Shown here: positions 8,793 through 17,176 of the stretch, in pieces
How positions within the stretch are numbered: the first letter of the stretch is position 1
How the letters are laid out: every line of letters begins with the position of its first letter
NCBI RefSeq assembly: GCF_017980685.1
Contig: NZ_JACXXO010000001.1
Coordinates: forward strand, 620,001 to 684,000
Reading direction: 5' to 3'
Length of the DNA stretch: 64,000 bases
From: Pseudomonas iridis
GTDB lineage: Bacteria > Pseudomonadota > Gammaproteobacteria > Pseudomonadales > Pseudomonadaceae
Position numbers and translations under genes: made by a program
The notes under the pieces: generated by a model
Seen by the model: only the letters and a program-made list of their open reading frames with translations
Database searches by the model: none
What the model was told of the DNA's origin: nothing

Positions 8793-9699
8793 GCTGAAAC
8801 GCCTGCAGATATCGGACGCTCCAAACGCCCTCCACTGGTGGACGTGGCGGCTGTTCGGCCTGTTGTTTCTGCTGGCCCTGCCGGCCTGGGCACAGGCGAA
8901 ACCGACGTTGATCTGGTTACTGCGCGACATGCCGCCACTGACCATTTTCGAAGGTCCGAAAAAGGGTCAGGGAGTCATCGACCACCTGATGCCGATGCTG
9001 ATCGCCGGCATGCCGCAATACGAACACACGCTGATGCGGGTCAACCGCGCCCGGGGCATTCAGATGCTTCAAAACGCAACCTTCACGTGCGACCCGTCGC
9101 TGATGTGGAGCAAGGAGCGGGCGCAATGGATCGCTTTTTCCATCCCGGCGTTCCGCGCTGTCAGCAATGGGCTGGTGGTGCGCCAGAAAGATCACGACGT
9201 ATTGGCGCCTTTTCTGGTGGACGGTGAGGTCGATCTGGCGGCGCTCCTGGCCAATGGCGAAGAAAAGGTCGGCGTCGTCGCGGAGCGCAGTTACGGTGAG
9301 TTGGTCGACAATTTGCTGCGCCAGGCACCGAAGGATTCACTGACCGCTCATTACGGCAACGACGCCCTGAACAGTCTGCTGCTGATGCAGCGCCTCGGGC
9401 GGTTGCAGGTGGTCTTGGGATACTGGCCGGAGATCCGTTATCAGGCTCAATTGGCGCACATTGCCGAAGACGAATTGCGCTTCTATCCGATTCGCGACAA
9501 CGGCAAATATCTTTCGGGTTACATCGGCTGCTCCAACACGCCTCAGGGGCGCCAGGCGATCACCGAGATCAACCAGTTGCTGCGCACCCTCCCTCACGAT
9601 CCATTGAACCAGCGCTACGCCGACTGGCTCGATCCTGAGAGGCGCACCGATTACGTCGAACAGGCCCGAAGGTTTTTCGAAAATCAATCGGCGCATTGA
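8773..9699 (+). CDS. Periplasmic solute-binding-like protein (TIGR02285-type)
   Basis: About 308 residues from GTG 8773. A hydrophobic signal (WWTWRLFGLLFLLALPAWAQA) is followed by a two-lobed type II periplasmic binding fold with the family blocks PTLIWLLRDMPPLTI, a Cys-containing TFTCDPSLMWSKER and a late GYIGCSNT. These blocks match the TIGR02285 group of amino-acid-binding-like proteins found alone in pseudomonads. The start is uncertain: GTG 8773 overlaps the CoA-transferase gene by 20 nt, while GGAG at 8781-8784 could serve a non-canonical CTG at 8794. An ATG at 8626 lies far inside the upstream gene. No permease is nearby, so a transport role is not implied. Confidence 0.75.
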   Translation: MKTEPFELKRLQISDAPNALHWWTWRLFGLLFLLALPAWAQAKPTLIWLLRDMPPLTIFEGPKKGQGVIDHLMPMLIAGMPQYEHTLMRVNRARGIQMLQNATFTCDPSLMWSKERAQWIAFSIPAFRAVSNGLVVRQKDHDVLAPFLVDGEVDLAALLANGEEKVGVVAERSYGELVDNLLRQAPKDSLTAHYGNDALNSLLLMQRLGRLQVVLGYWPEIRYQAQLAHIAEDELRFYPIRDNGKYLSGYIGCSNTPQGRQAITEINQLLRTLPHDPLNQRYADWLDPERRTDYVEQARRFFENQSAH

Positions 9700-9718
9700 A
9701 TAAATTGCGGACAAAAGA

Positions 9719-9750
9719 AACCCCGAGAAGTGGGGAGACGACTCGGGGTT
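9719..9750 (+). terminator. Hairpin terminator candidate
   Basis: AACCCCGAG and CTCGGGGTT form a 9-bp stem 20 nt after the solute-binding-protein stop codon. There is no clear T-run, so efficiency is uncertain. Confidence 0.55.
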
Positions 9751-9876
9751 AAACGTGGCCTACATAAAGGCCAGTAGCAGCAAGCGACAAGCACCGGAGC
9801 ACAATGCTTGATCTTGCTGTTACGGGGTCTGACTGACAGGGATGCAGGAAGGTTCCCACAAAGGACATTTCATTTT

Positions 9877-10158
9877 TCAAACCGCCGGACGCTTATCCAG
9901 AGCTGCATTGCGCAAGGCCGCGATCACGCAGGGTTCCAGGCGTCCTTCGGCAATCAGGATGTCACGGTGCAGGCCGTCGACAACATCGGTCAACTGACGC
10001 TTGTCGGTCAGTTGCGCCTGATTGAATTCACGTTCCACCACAATCGCGCCGCTGCTGTTCTTCAAGCTCACCAGGCATTCGCCATGAGCACCGTTTGGAG
10101 ACAACGAAACCTGATACGGGCTCAGAGCCTCACCGAGCAATAGACTGATACTTTCCAT
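9877..10158 (-). CDS. DUF3509 family protein
   Basis: A 93-residue protein starting MESISLLLGEALSPYQV, a pattern I associate with the Pseudomonas-restricted DUF3509 family, with the following CLVSLKN and VVEREF strands and a helical C-terminus. The ATG at 10158 is preceded by GGAG at 6-7 nt; a GTG 12 nt upstream is less likely. No catalytic motif or signal peptide is seen, so it is presumably a small cytoplasmic protein. Function is unknown. It shares a direction with the receiver and sensor genes upstream but is separated from them by about 165 bp. Confidence 0.75.
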   Translation of the reverse strand: MESISLLLGEALSPYQVSLSPNGAHGECLVSLKNSSGAIVVEREFNQAQLTDKRQLTDVVDGLHRDILIAEGRLEPCVIAALRNAALDKRPAV

Positions 10159-10322
10159 CTCGATCTCCACTCAATAGTCCGAAAACATTGTGTCTGGGGC
10201 ATGTCTACAGTAAATGACAATCGGCCCGAGAAGAAAGTTCTGTATTCCGGTCGCAAGCATTGGAGTGTCACCGGTCTGTCAGAGCATGCACGGCGAAGGT
10301 GACAGAAAAAAAACCGTACGCA

Positions 10323-10730
10323 TCAAACCTCGGCGGGTTGCAGGGGCGCGATCAGGTAACTGTCCAGCAAACCTCGCATCAATACCGCCGATACCGGCGT
10401 TTGCAGACGTCCCAACAGTCGCAATCGATGAGTGCTCAACAGCGGCCCGAGATCGTTCAGCAGTCTCGGTGCGACCGCGCCCAATAGAATCAGCGCACGC
10501 GCCTCACGCTGCACCGCCAGATGCTGGATCAACGCCAGGCCATGGCCGCCCTTGAGCTGTGGATCGCAAATGGCGATGTCGACCGCACCACGATGATCCA
10601 GCGAACACAAGGCCGATGCCAGCGACGGCGCGGTGAGTACGTTATAGATGCCGATGGCATTGAGCATTTGATGCAATGCCATCATCTGAAACGGATCGGG
10701 TTCAAGAATCAGGACTTTAAGCGAGCGCAT
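10323..10730 (-). CDS. Stand-alone degenerate response-regulator receiver protein
   Basis: A 135-residue single receiver domain. The first strand and acidic pocket (VLILEPDP) and the phospho-acceptor Asp (AICDPQL) are present. The conserved Ser/Thr after beta-4 is replaced (ALILLGAV), and the conserved Lys before the KP turn is replaced in RLLGRLQTPV. It therefore looks like an atypical or pseudo-receiver that may not switch classically. There is no output domain. The ATG at 10730 has GAGGT 5 nt upstream, and an in-frame upstream ATG is less likely. It lies about 117 bp downstream of a sensor-like gene that has no kinase domain, which suggests that both are remnants or a reduced version of a hybrid sensor system. 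Confidence 0.7.
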   Translation of the reverse strand: MRSLKVLILEPDPFQMMALHQMLNAIGIYNVLTAPSLASALCSLDHRGAVDIAICDPQLKGGHGLALIQHLAVQREARALILLGAVAPRLLNDLGPLLSTHRLRLLGRLQTPVSAVLMRGLLDSYLIAPLQPAEV

Positions 10731-10847
10731 GGGCGACCTCTGGGGCGACAATCGCGGACTCACACCGCATTTATCGTCCACTCTAGGGCAGCCCTCTTAA
10801 GCCTCCCATCGGAAAAGTAGCCGCGTCTTATAGGACATTTCCGATCT

Positions 10848-12221
10848 TCAGTGCTGACATCGGCACCCACTTTCCGTCCGACGCTGGGTTATGTCCGTCC
10901 ACCCGCCCAGCAAACCACGCAGATTGCCGTCGGCACTGTAGAACGGCACGGTCCACTGATAGACCTCGCGGCGACCGCTCTTGAGCTGCAAATAGCGCTT
11001 GCTGAAGCGCGACTTGCGCGTGCGCAACTGCACCATGAACTCGTTGTGCAGCATCAGCGCTGTCGCTTCGGGCAACGCATCGCTCTCGATCAATAGCCGC
11101 CCCTGAATCTGATCCAGCCGAACCGAAAGCGCCTCTTCGTAACTGCGGTTGCACATGATCAAACATCCCTGCAGATCACGAACGAATATCGGATCGGGCA
11201 TGGAGTCGATCAGCGCATGTTGAAAGGCCAATTGATCGCCAAGGCTTTTCTCGGCCGCGCGCCGCTGCTTGATGACCACCGTCAGCCGTCGGTTCCACAC
11301 CAGCGAGAGCAGGCCGAATATGCCAGTGACTACCGCTGCCCAACAGCCCCACTCAATTATCCGTTGCCAGAGCGAAGGCGCCGGAGCCGGGGATATACCC
11401 TCCAGCCATTTGAGGCGAATGGCGCGCAGTTCGGCCGCGGGAAACGCCTCCAGCGCCTTGTTGAGGATACTCAAGAGTTCGGGCATGCCTTTGCGTACCG
11501 CCAGGTGCTCAGCCTCCCACTTGCCCTCCACCAGAGCGCCAACCTTGAGCAACCCCAATGGATAAAGCTGCGCACCGATTTCGTTTTCGATGGTTGCGTA
11601 GGCCTCACCGCTCTCGACCAGTGCCCGCGCTTCGGCGTAGGTCTTGACCGAGCGGATCTCGATCGATGGGTATTCGCGGCGGATCACATTCTCCAGAGCA
11701 TGCCGGGCCGGTAGCACCAGCACCCGCGTGGCCAGTTGCTCCAGAGACTCGACCGATGGCGCTCCGGCGCGGCCGACAAACACCCACCCTGCGCCGCCAA
11801 ATGCATGACTGAAATCCAGAAACACTTTGCGCTCATCGCTCATGGCCAGGGTGGTACTCATCTCCGCCTGCCCACTCTCGAGACGCTCAAGCATCTGATC
11901 GGTGGAAAACGACTCGTGATGCTCAAACCGCAGCCCGGTCATCGCAGTGACGCGCTTGAGCACATCAATGTTCAGACCGCTCCAGTGCCCATGTTCATCC
12001 TGAAACAGATACAACGGGTACTGCACCGACGCCACCGTCACCTTGGGGTTGTCGCGAATCCATTGGCGCTCGCGGGCGTCCAGCTCGACAGGCTGGACGC
12101 CAAGCAAGTCGGCGTTTTCATGCAGTGCCAGTTGCGCCGCCACACTGCAGCGCACCAGTCCCATCACTGCGAAAAAGACCAGGCAAACCAGTGCCGGTTT
12201 CAATCCTCTATAAAACAGCAT
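10848..12221 (-). CDS. Solute-binding/PAS sensor protein lacking kinase domain (BvgS-like N-terminal half)
   Basis: A 457-residue membrane protein. A signal peptide/TM (LFYRGLKPALVCLVFFAVMG) precedes a periplasmic Venus-flytrap domain of the SBP_bac_3 type (TVASVQYPLYLFQDE...GLNIDVLKRV), a TM around WAAVVTGIFGLLSLVWN, then a PAS domain (HALIDSMPDPIFVRDLQG) and PAC motif (GGWTDITQRR). BvgS/EvgS-like kinases of this layout continue with HisKA, HATPase and receiver domains, but here the frame ends nine residues after the PAC. Neither other frame downstream resembles a kinase. ATG 12221 has AAGGA upstream and is preferred to an upstream in-frame start. It is either a truncated kinase or a sensor that signals through another partner. 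Confidence 0.75.
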   Translation of the reverse strand: MLFYRGLKPALVCLVFFAVMGLVRCSVAAQLALHENADLLGVQPVELDARERQWIRDNPKVTVASVQYPLYLFQDEHGHWSGLNIDVLKRVTAMTGLRFEHHESFSTDQMLERLESGQAEMSTTLAMSDERKVFLDFSHAFGGAGWVFVGRAGAPSVESLEQLATRVLVLPARHALENVIRREYPSIEIRSVKTYAEARALVESGEAYATIENEIGAQLYPLGLLKVGALVEGKWEAEHLAVRKGMPELLSILNKALEAFPAAELRAIRLKWLEGISPAPAPSLWQRIIEWGCWAAVVTGIFGLLSLVWNRRLTVVIKQRRAAEKSLGDQLAFQHALIDSMPDPIFVRDLQGCLIMCNRSYEEALSVRLDQIQGRLLIESDALPEATALMLHNEFMVQLRTRKSRFSKRYLQLKSGRREVYQWTVPFYSADGNLRGLLGGWTDITQRRTESGCRCQH

Positions 12222-12291
12222 TGCCACATCCTTCGTGATCGACTCACCCGTCCTTCGTGGGTGAAAACCCGAACAGTGTGGCAGTAGAAAC

Positions 12292-12316
12292 AAAAAAGCC
12301 CGTCAGGAGACGGGCT
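12292..12316 (-). terminator. Intrinsic terminator of the hom-thrC transcript
   Basis: AGCCCGTC/GACGGGCT stem with a 4-nt loop followed on the minus strand by six T, 26 nt after the thrC stop codon. Confidence 0.85.
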
Positions 12317-12341
12317 TCAAAATGTGACAGCTTTCGCGGGC

Positions 12342-13751
12342 TTAAAGTGGCTTGCCGCGGTTGCCATGCTGGCTGACAAAGGCCTGCACGGCTTTCAGGT
12401 CATTCGGCAGAACGGTGCAGCGCTCATTTCGCTCAAACAAATCAGAAAGATGTGCAGGGAGCTCGAGAGCTTTTCCTACACCGGCCTTCTCCACCGCATC
12501 CGGGAATTTCACCGGATGGGCAGTACCCAAAATGACCATCGGGATGTCCAGGCTGCGACGGCACTCGCGCGCGGCTTTGACACCGATGGCCGTGTGCGGA
12601 TCCAGCAGTTCACCGGTCTGCTCGTAAACGTCGGCAATGGTTTCACAGGTCTGCGCATCGTCGACGGCCAACGAGTCGAACAGTTTGCGGGCTTCGGTCC
12701 AGCGCTCTTGTTCGACGCTGAACCCACCGCCCTGCTTGAACGAATCCATCAGCCCGGCAATCGCTGCTCCGTTACGACCGTGCAGGTCGAACAGCAGGCG
12801 CTCGAAGTTCGACGAGACCATGATGTCCATCGACGGCGACAATGTCGCGTGCAGGGTTTCCTTGACGTACTGGTTACCGCTCATGAAGCGGTGCAGGATG
12901 TCGTTGCGGTTGGTGGCGACGATCAACTGGTTGATCGGCAGGCCCATGTTGCGCGCCAGGTAACCGGCGAAGATGTCGCCGAAGTTGCCGGTCGGCACCG
13001 AGAACGACACCGAACGCGCCGGGCCGCCCAACTGCAGGGAGGCGTGGAAGTAGTAAACGATCTGGGCCATGATCCGCGCCCAGTTGATGGAGTTCACTGC
13101 CACCAGACGCGTGCCTTTGAGGAAGCTTTGGTCGGCGAAGCTGGCCTTGACCATTTCCTGGCAGTCGTCGAAGTTGCCTTCAATAGCGATGTTGTGGATG
13201 TTCTCGCCGAAAATCGTCGTCATCTGGCGACGCTGCACTTCGGACACACGGTTGTGCGGGTGCAGGATGAAGATGTCGACATTTTCGCAGTGCTTGCAGC
13301 CTTCAATGGCAGCCGAACCGGTATCACCCGAGGTGGCACCAACGATCACCACGCGCTCGCCGCGCTTTTCCAGCACGTAGTCGAGCAGACGACCGAGCAG
13401 TTGCAGGGCAAAGTCCTTGAACGCCAGGGTTGGGCCGTGAAACAGTTCCAGCACCCATTCGTTGCCGTTCAGTTGACGCAGCGGCGCGACGGCACTGTGC
13501 GAGAACACGCCGTAGGTTTGTTCAAGAATCTTTTTGAAATCGGCGTCCGGAATGCTGCCGGTCACGAACGGTCGCATAACCCGAAAGGCCAGCTCGTGAT
13601 ACGGCAGGCCAGCCCAGGAAGCGATTTCTTCCTGCGTGAAACGTGGCAGGACTTCCGGGACGTACAGACCGCCATCGGTGGCGAGACCTGCCAGCAGGAC
13701 GTCTTCGAAATTCAGGGCCGGTGCCTGGCCGCGGGTACTGATATAACGCAT
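12342..13751 (-). CDS. thrC: Threonine synthase
   Basis: A 469-residue PLP enzyme converting O-phosphohomoserine to threonine, the last step of threonine synthesis. Lys112 in the motif HGPTLAFKDFALQ is the Schiff-base lysine, and GATSGDTGSAA supplies the phosphate-binding loop. Length fits the long gammaproteobacterial form. It lies downstream of hom on the same strand, separated by about 100 bp that contain an inverted repeat, and ends in a strong terminator. The two genes carry out consecutive branches of the same pathway. Confidence 0.96.
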   Translation of the reverse strand: MRYISTRGQAPALNFEDVLLAGLATDGGLYVPEVLPRFTQEEIASWAGLPYHELAFRVMRPFVTGSIPDADFKKILEQTYGVFSHSAVAPLRQLNGNEWVLELFHGPTLAFKDFALQLLGRLLDYVLEKRGERVVIVGATSGDTGSAAIEGCKHCENVDIFILHPHNRVSEVQRRQMTTIFGENIHNIAIEGNFDDCQEMVKASFADQSFLKGTRLVAVNSINWARIMAQIVYYFHASLQLGGPARSVSFSVPTGNFGDIFAGYLARNMGLPINQLIVATNRNDILHRFMSGNQYVKETLHATLSPSMDIMVSSNFERLLFDLHGRNGAAIAGLMDSFKQGGGFSVEQERWTEARKLFDSLAVDDAQTCETIADVYEQTGELLDPHTAIGVKAARECRRSLDIPMVILGTAHPVKFPDAVEKAGVGKALELPAHLSDLFERNERCTVLPNDLKAVQAFVSQHGNRGKPL

Positions 13752-13785
13752 GAGGGCAAACCTTTGGTTTGAGCTGCAAGCTTCA

Positions 13786-13850
13786 AGCTACAAGCGCAAG
13801 AAAAGGCCGAACCGCTTTGTCTTGCCGCTTATGGCTTGCCGCTTGTAGCT
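13786..13850. repeat. Inverted repeat between hom and thrC
   Basis: AGCTACAAGCGCAAG (13786-13800) pairs with CTTGCCGCTTGTAGCT (13835-13850) with one bulged base. Extra CAAGC-type subrepeats flank the left arm. It is a small palindromic extragenic element of a family different from the three REP families in this window, and it sits inside a presumed operon, so it would be transcribed. Confidence 0.65.
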
Positions 13851-13854
13851 GCTG

Positions 13855-15159
13855 TTAATTCAAATGTTCGACACGGATCCGCACAACCGGACCGTCCACG
13901 CCGGCCAGGGCCTCGAGAGCGGCGATCGCATCGTTGATCCGCTGTTCCACCACTCGGTGGGTCAGCAGGATCATTGGCACCAGACCGTCGTGTTCCTCGA
14001 CTTCCTTCTGCATGATCGACTCGATGTTGATGCCACGCTCCGAGAGGATGCTCGCCACCTGAGCGAGAACGCCCGGATGGTCCTTGGCCTGAATGCGCAG
14101 GTAATAGGCGCTTTCACAGGCTTCGATCGGCAGGATCGGATGGGCCGACAGCGAATCCGGCTGGAAGGCCAGATGCGGTACGCGGTTTTCCGGGTCGGAG
14201 GTCATGGCGCGAACCACGTCCACGAGGTCGGCGATCACTGACGAAGCCGTCGGCTCCATGCCAGCGCCAGCACCGTAGAACAGGGTCGAACCGGCAGCGT
14301 CGCCGTTGACCATCACCGCGTTCATCACGCCGTTGACGTTAGCGATCAGACGATCGGCCGGGATCAGCGTCGGGTGTACGCGCAACTCAATGCCGGCGTC
14401 AGTGCTGCGCGCCACGCCGAGGTGCTTGATGCGATAGCCCAGCGCTTCAGCGTAATTGACGTCAGCCGTGGTCAGCTTGGTGATGCCTTCGGTGTAAGCC
14501 TTGTCGAATTGCAGCGGAATGCCGAACGCGATGGAGGCCAGAATCGTCAGCTTGTGCGCCGCGTCGATGCCTTCAACGTCGAAGGTCGGATCGGCTTCGG
14601 CGTAACCCAGTGCCTGAGCTTCGGCCAGCACGTCTTCAAAGGTGCGACCCTTCTCACGCATTTCGGTGAGGATGAAGTTGCCCGTGCCGTTGATGATCCC
14701 GGCGACCCAGTTGATCCGGTTGGCGGACAGGCCTTCACGGATCGCCTTGATCACCGGAATGCCACCGGCCACTGCCGCTTCGAACGCCACGATCACGCCT
14801 TTCTCGCGTGCCTTGGCGAAAATTTCATTACCGTGAACGGCAATCAGAGCCTTGTTCGCGGTGACCACATGCTTGCCATTCTCGATGGCCTTGAGTACCA
14901 GCTCGCGGGCAACGGTGTAGCCGCCCATCAGCTCTATGACGATGTCGATCTCAGGGTTCGTGGCCACTTCGAAGACATCGTTGGTAATCGCAATACCGGT
15001 CGTCTGGAACTGAGGCTTTGGCGTGCGCATGGCAATTTGTGCCACTTCGATCCCACGCCCGGCACGACGAGCAATTTCCTCGGCGTTGCGCTGAAGTACG
15101 TTGAAGGTTCCGCCACCGACGGTCCCTAACCCACAGATGCCTACTTTGACCGGATTCAC
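13855..15159 (-). CDS. hom: Homoserine dehydrogenase
   Basis: A 434-residue enzyme reducing aspartate semialdehyde to homoserine. The N-terminal Rossmann motif GLGTVGGGTF, the catalytic-domain blocks (NGTGNFILTEM, EADPTFDVEG.DAAHK) and a C-terminal ACT domain (HPGVLAQVASILSERGINIE) are all visible, matching the monofunctional ACT-containing form that threonine inhibits. The start is GTG at 15159, preceded by GGGGAG with a 6-nt spacer. A hairpin terminator lies directly upstream, so hom-thrC may be partly uncoupled from dsbC. Confidence 0.96.
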   Translation of the reverse strand: MNPVKVGICGLGTVGGGTFNVLQRNAEEIARRAGRGIEVAQIAMRTPKPQFQTTGIAITNDVFEVATNPEIDIVIELMGGYTVARELVLKAIENGKHVVTANKALIAVHGNEIFAKAREKGVIVAFEAAVAGGIPVIKAIREGLSANRINWVAGIINGTGNFILTEMREKGRTFEDVLAEAQALGYAEADPTFDVEGIDAAHKLTILASIAFGIPLQFDKAYTEGITKLTTADVNYAEALGYRIKHLGVARSTDAGIELRVHPTLIPADRLIANVNGVMNAVMVNGDAAGSTLFYGAGAGMEPTASSVIADLVDVVRAMTSDPENRVPHLAFQPDSLSAHPILPIEACESAYYLRIQAKDHPGVLAQVASILSERGINIESIMQKEVEEHDGLVPMILLTHRVVEQRINDAIAALEALAGVDGPVVRIRVEHLN

Positions 15160-15173
15160 TGTGAACTCCCCAT

Positions 15174-15198
15174 AAAACGGCCGACGCAGGGTCGGCCG
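15174..15198 (-). terminator. Hairpin with T-run between dsbC and hom (terminator or attenuator)
   Basis: CGGCCGAC and GTCGGCCG form a perfect 8-bp stem, followed on the minus strand by TTTTAT. It ends only about 15 nt before the hom start codon, so it separates xerD-dsbC transcripts from hom, or conditionally controls read-through into hom-thrC. Confidence 0.7.
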
Positions 15199-15290
15199 GA
15201 AAACAACCGCGTGCTCGCGGCTCTCTATTAATGGCCCGGCGATGCTACCACCGGACCATGATCGTCAAAGGCTGACCGTGACGATGCGAA

Positions 15291-16022
15291 TTACTTGGCG
15301 CCCAGCGCCAGTTTGGCGACTTGTGGCGCCGGCTGATAGCCCGGAATGACTTGTCCGTCGGCCAAAACGATGGCCGGTGTGCCGTTCACGCCAATCGACT
15401 GACCGAGGGCGAACTGTTTGGAAACCGGGTTCTCGCACTTGGCGGCCTTGATTTCCTTGCCATCGACCATTTTGTCCATGGCGGCTTTCTTGTCTTTGGA
15501 GCACCACACGGCTTGCAGTTGCTCGTCACCCGGCGAACCGAGGCCCTGACGCGGGAACGCCACATAACGCACTTCGATACCGCGCTTGTTCAGCTCAGGC
15601 ACTTCGGCGTGCAGTTTGTGGCAGTACGGGCAGGTGGTGTCGGTGAATACGGTGATGTGCGATTTGGTTTCGCCCACGGCCGGGTAAACCACGGTTTCGG
15701 CAACCGGAATGGCGTTGACCAGTTTGGAGACGCCCAGACGTTCGGTCTTCTCGGTCAGGTTGACCGGCTTGCCGTCCTTGAGCTGAAACAGATAGCCCTG
15801 AACGATGTACTGGCCGTCGGCGCTGGCGTACAGCACGCGGCTGCCCTTGAGCTTGACTTCATACATGCCTGGCAGCGGGCTGGCGTTGATGCTTTCTACC
15901 GGAACCTCGAGTTCGAGTTTTTCGAGGCTTTGACGAATTGCTTTGTTGGCCGCGTCATCGGCGACGGCAAAGGTACTGACCAACGCAATGGCTGCGGCGG
16001 CGAAAATCTGGGTCAGACGCAT
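15291..16022 (-). CDS. dsbC: Thiol:disulfide interchange protein DsbC
   Basis: A 243-residue periplasmic disulfide isomerase. It has a signal peptide (FAAAAIALVSTFAVA, cleavage near residue 21), an N-terminal dimerisation domain and a thioredoxin domain with the active-site pair Cys131-Pro-Tyr-Cys134, followed by the second DsbC cysteine pair Cys173/Cys195 and a cis-Pro loop (GVNGTPAIVLADG). ATG 16022 is chosen because AGGAG precedes it and the signal peptide begins there; a longer frame upstream is unlikely. It lies between xerD and hom on the same strand, as in other pseudomonads. Confidence 0.95.
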   Translation of the reverse strand: MRLTQIFAAAAIALVSTFAVADDAANKAIRQSLEKLELEVPVESINASPLPGMYEVKLKGSRVLYASADGQYIVQGYLFQLKDGKPVNLTEKTERLGVSKLVNAIPVAETVVYPAVGETKSHITVFTDTTCPYCHKLHAEVPELNKRGIEVRYVAFPRQGLGSPGDEQLQAVWCSKDKKAAMDKMVDGKEIKAAKCENPVSKQFALGQSIGVNGTPAIVLADGQVIPGYQPAPQVAKLALGAK

Positions 16023-16171
16023 GAGAACTCCTGAAGGCGGACAAATGGATCGATCAGAACGCCCGTGCCGAAACACCGGGTCATAACCGTCCACCGTGCA
16101 AACCGGCAAAGCCTAACACATAAGGCCACGGTGGCCGAATGCGCCTGTCACAACACTTGTGGCCACGTTGA

Positions 16172-17068
16172 TCAGCCTCTGGGGTGGTGCTTGGCGTGCA
16201 GGTCCTGCAAGCGTGCCCGGGCGACGTGGGTGTAGATCTGCGTGGTCGAGAGATCGCTGTGCCCAAGCAACATCTGCACCACGCGCAAGTCCGCGCCATG
16301 GTTGAGCAAATGCGTGGCGAACGCATGGCGCAAGGTGTGCGGCGACAGCGACTTGCCGATCCCGGCGACCTTGGCCTGATGCTTGATTCGGTGCCAGAAG
16401 GTCTGGCGAGTCATCTGCTCGCCCCGCTGACTGGGGAACAGCACGTCACTGGGCCGGCCGCCGAGCAGCTCGCTGCGACCGTCACGCATATAACGCTCGA
16501 CCCAGACAATCGCCTCCTCGCCCATCGGCACCAGCCGCTCCTTGCTGCCCTTGCCCATCACCCGCAGCACGCCCTGACGCAGGTTGACCTGTTCGAGCGT
16601 CAGACTGATCAACTCGGTGACCCGCAGACCACAGGCGTAAAGCACCTCAAGCATGGCGCGGTCGCGCTGACCGATGGCTTCGCTCAGATCCGGCGCTTTG
16701 AGCAGTGCCTCGACGTCGGCTTCCGATAGTGACTTGGGCAGCGGCCTCCCGAGTTGGGGCATGTCAATGCGTAGCGTCGGGTCAACGGTGATGATCTTTT
16801 CTCGCAGCAAATACCGATAAAAGCCACGCACGCCGGAGAGAAATCTGGCAGTAGAGCGTGGCTTGTAATTTTGCTCCAGGCGCCAGGACAGATGATCGAG
16901 AATGAGTTCGCGACCGGCGTTGATCAGCTCCAGGTTCTTTTCCTGCAGCCAGCCGTTGAATAGCGCCAGATCACTGCGGTAGGCGTCGCGGGTGTTGTCG
17001 GACAGGCCTTTTTCAAGCCACAAAGCGTCGAGGAATTGGTCAATCTGCGGATGGTCGATGGCAGGCAT
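16172..17068 (-). CDS. xerD: Site-specific tyrosine recombinase XerD
   Basis: A 298-residue tyrosine recombinase that, with XerC, resolves chromosome dimers at dif. An N-terminal core-binding SAM-like domain (1-105) is followed by the catalytic domain with Arg149 (CGLRVTEL), a conserved Lys near 173, His244 and Arg247 (HTLRHAFATHLL), His270 (LLGHSDLSTTQIYTH) and nucleophile Tyr279. Length and the C-terminal HPRG match XerD rather than XerC. It is the first gene of the leftward xerD-dsbC run. Confidence 0.96.
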   Translation of the reverse strand: MPAIDHPQIDQFLDALWLEKGLSDNTRDAYRSDLALFNGWLQEKNLELINAGRELILDHLSWRLEQNYKPRSTARFLSGVRGFYRYLLREKIITVDPTLRIDMPQLGRPLPKSLSEADVEALLKAPDLSEAIGQRDRAMLEVLYACGLRVTELISLTLEQVNLRQGVLRVMGKGSKERLVPMGEEAIVWVERYMRDGRSELLGGRPSDVLFPSQRGEQMTRQTFWHRIKHQAKVAGIGKSLSPHTLRHAFATHLLNHGADLRVVQMLLGHSDLSTTQIYTHVARARLQDLHAKHHPRG

Positions 17069-17176
17069 GGGCGCTCAAGGCATGCAGTCTCAAAGAATGC
17101 ACGCAAATGAAGAGTGAACTGTAGGAATGGGCGCTAGTCTTTCATAGCCCGCCATTTCAAGGAACAGGGAGCTTCA

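Noticed and set aside
12246..12271. ACCCG.../GGGT hairpins upstream of the sensor gene
   Set aside because: Weak and overlapping; no T-run and no clear partner, probably chance.
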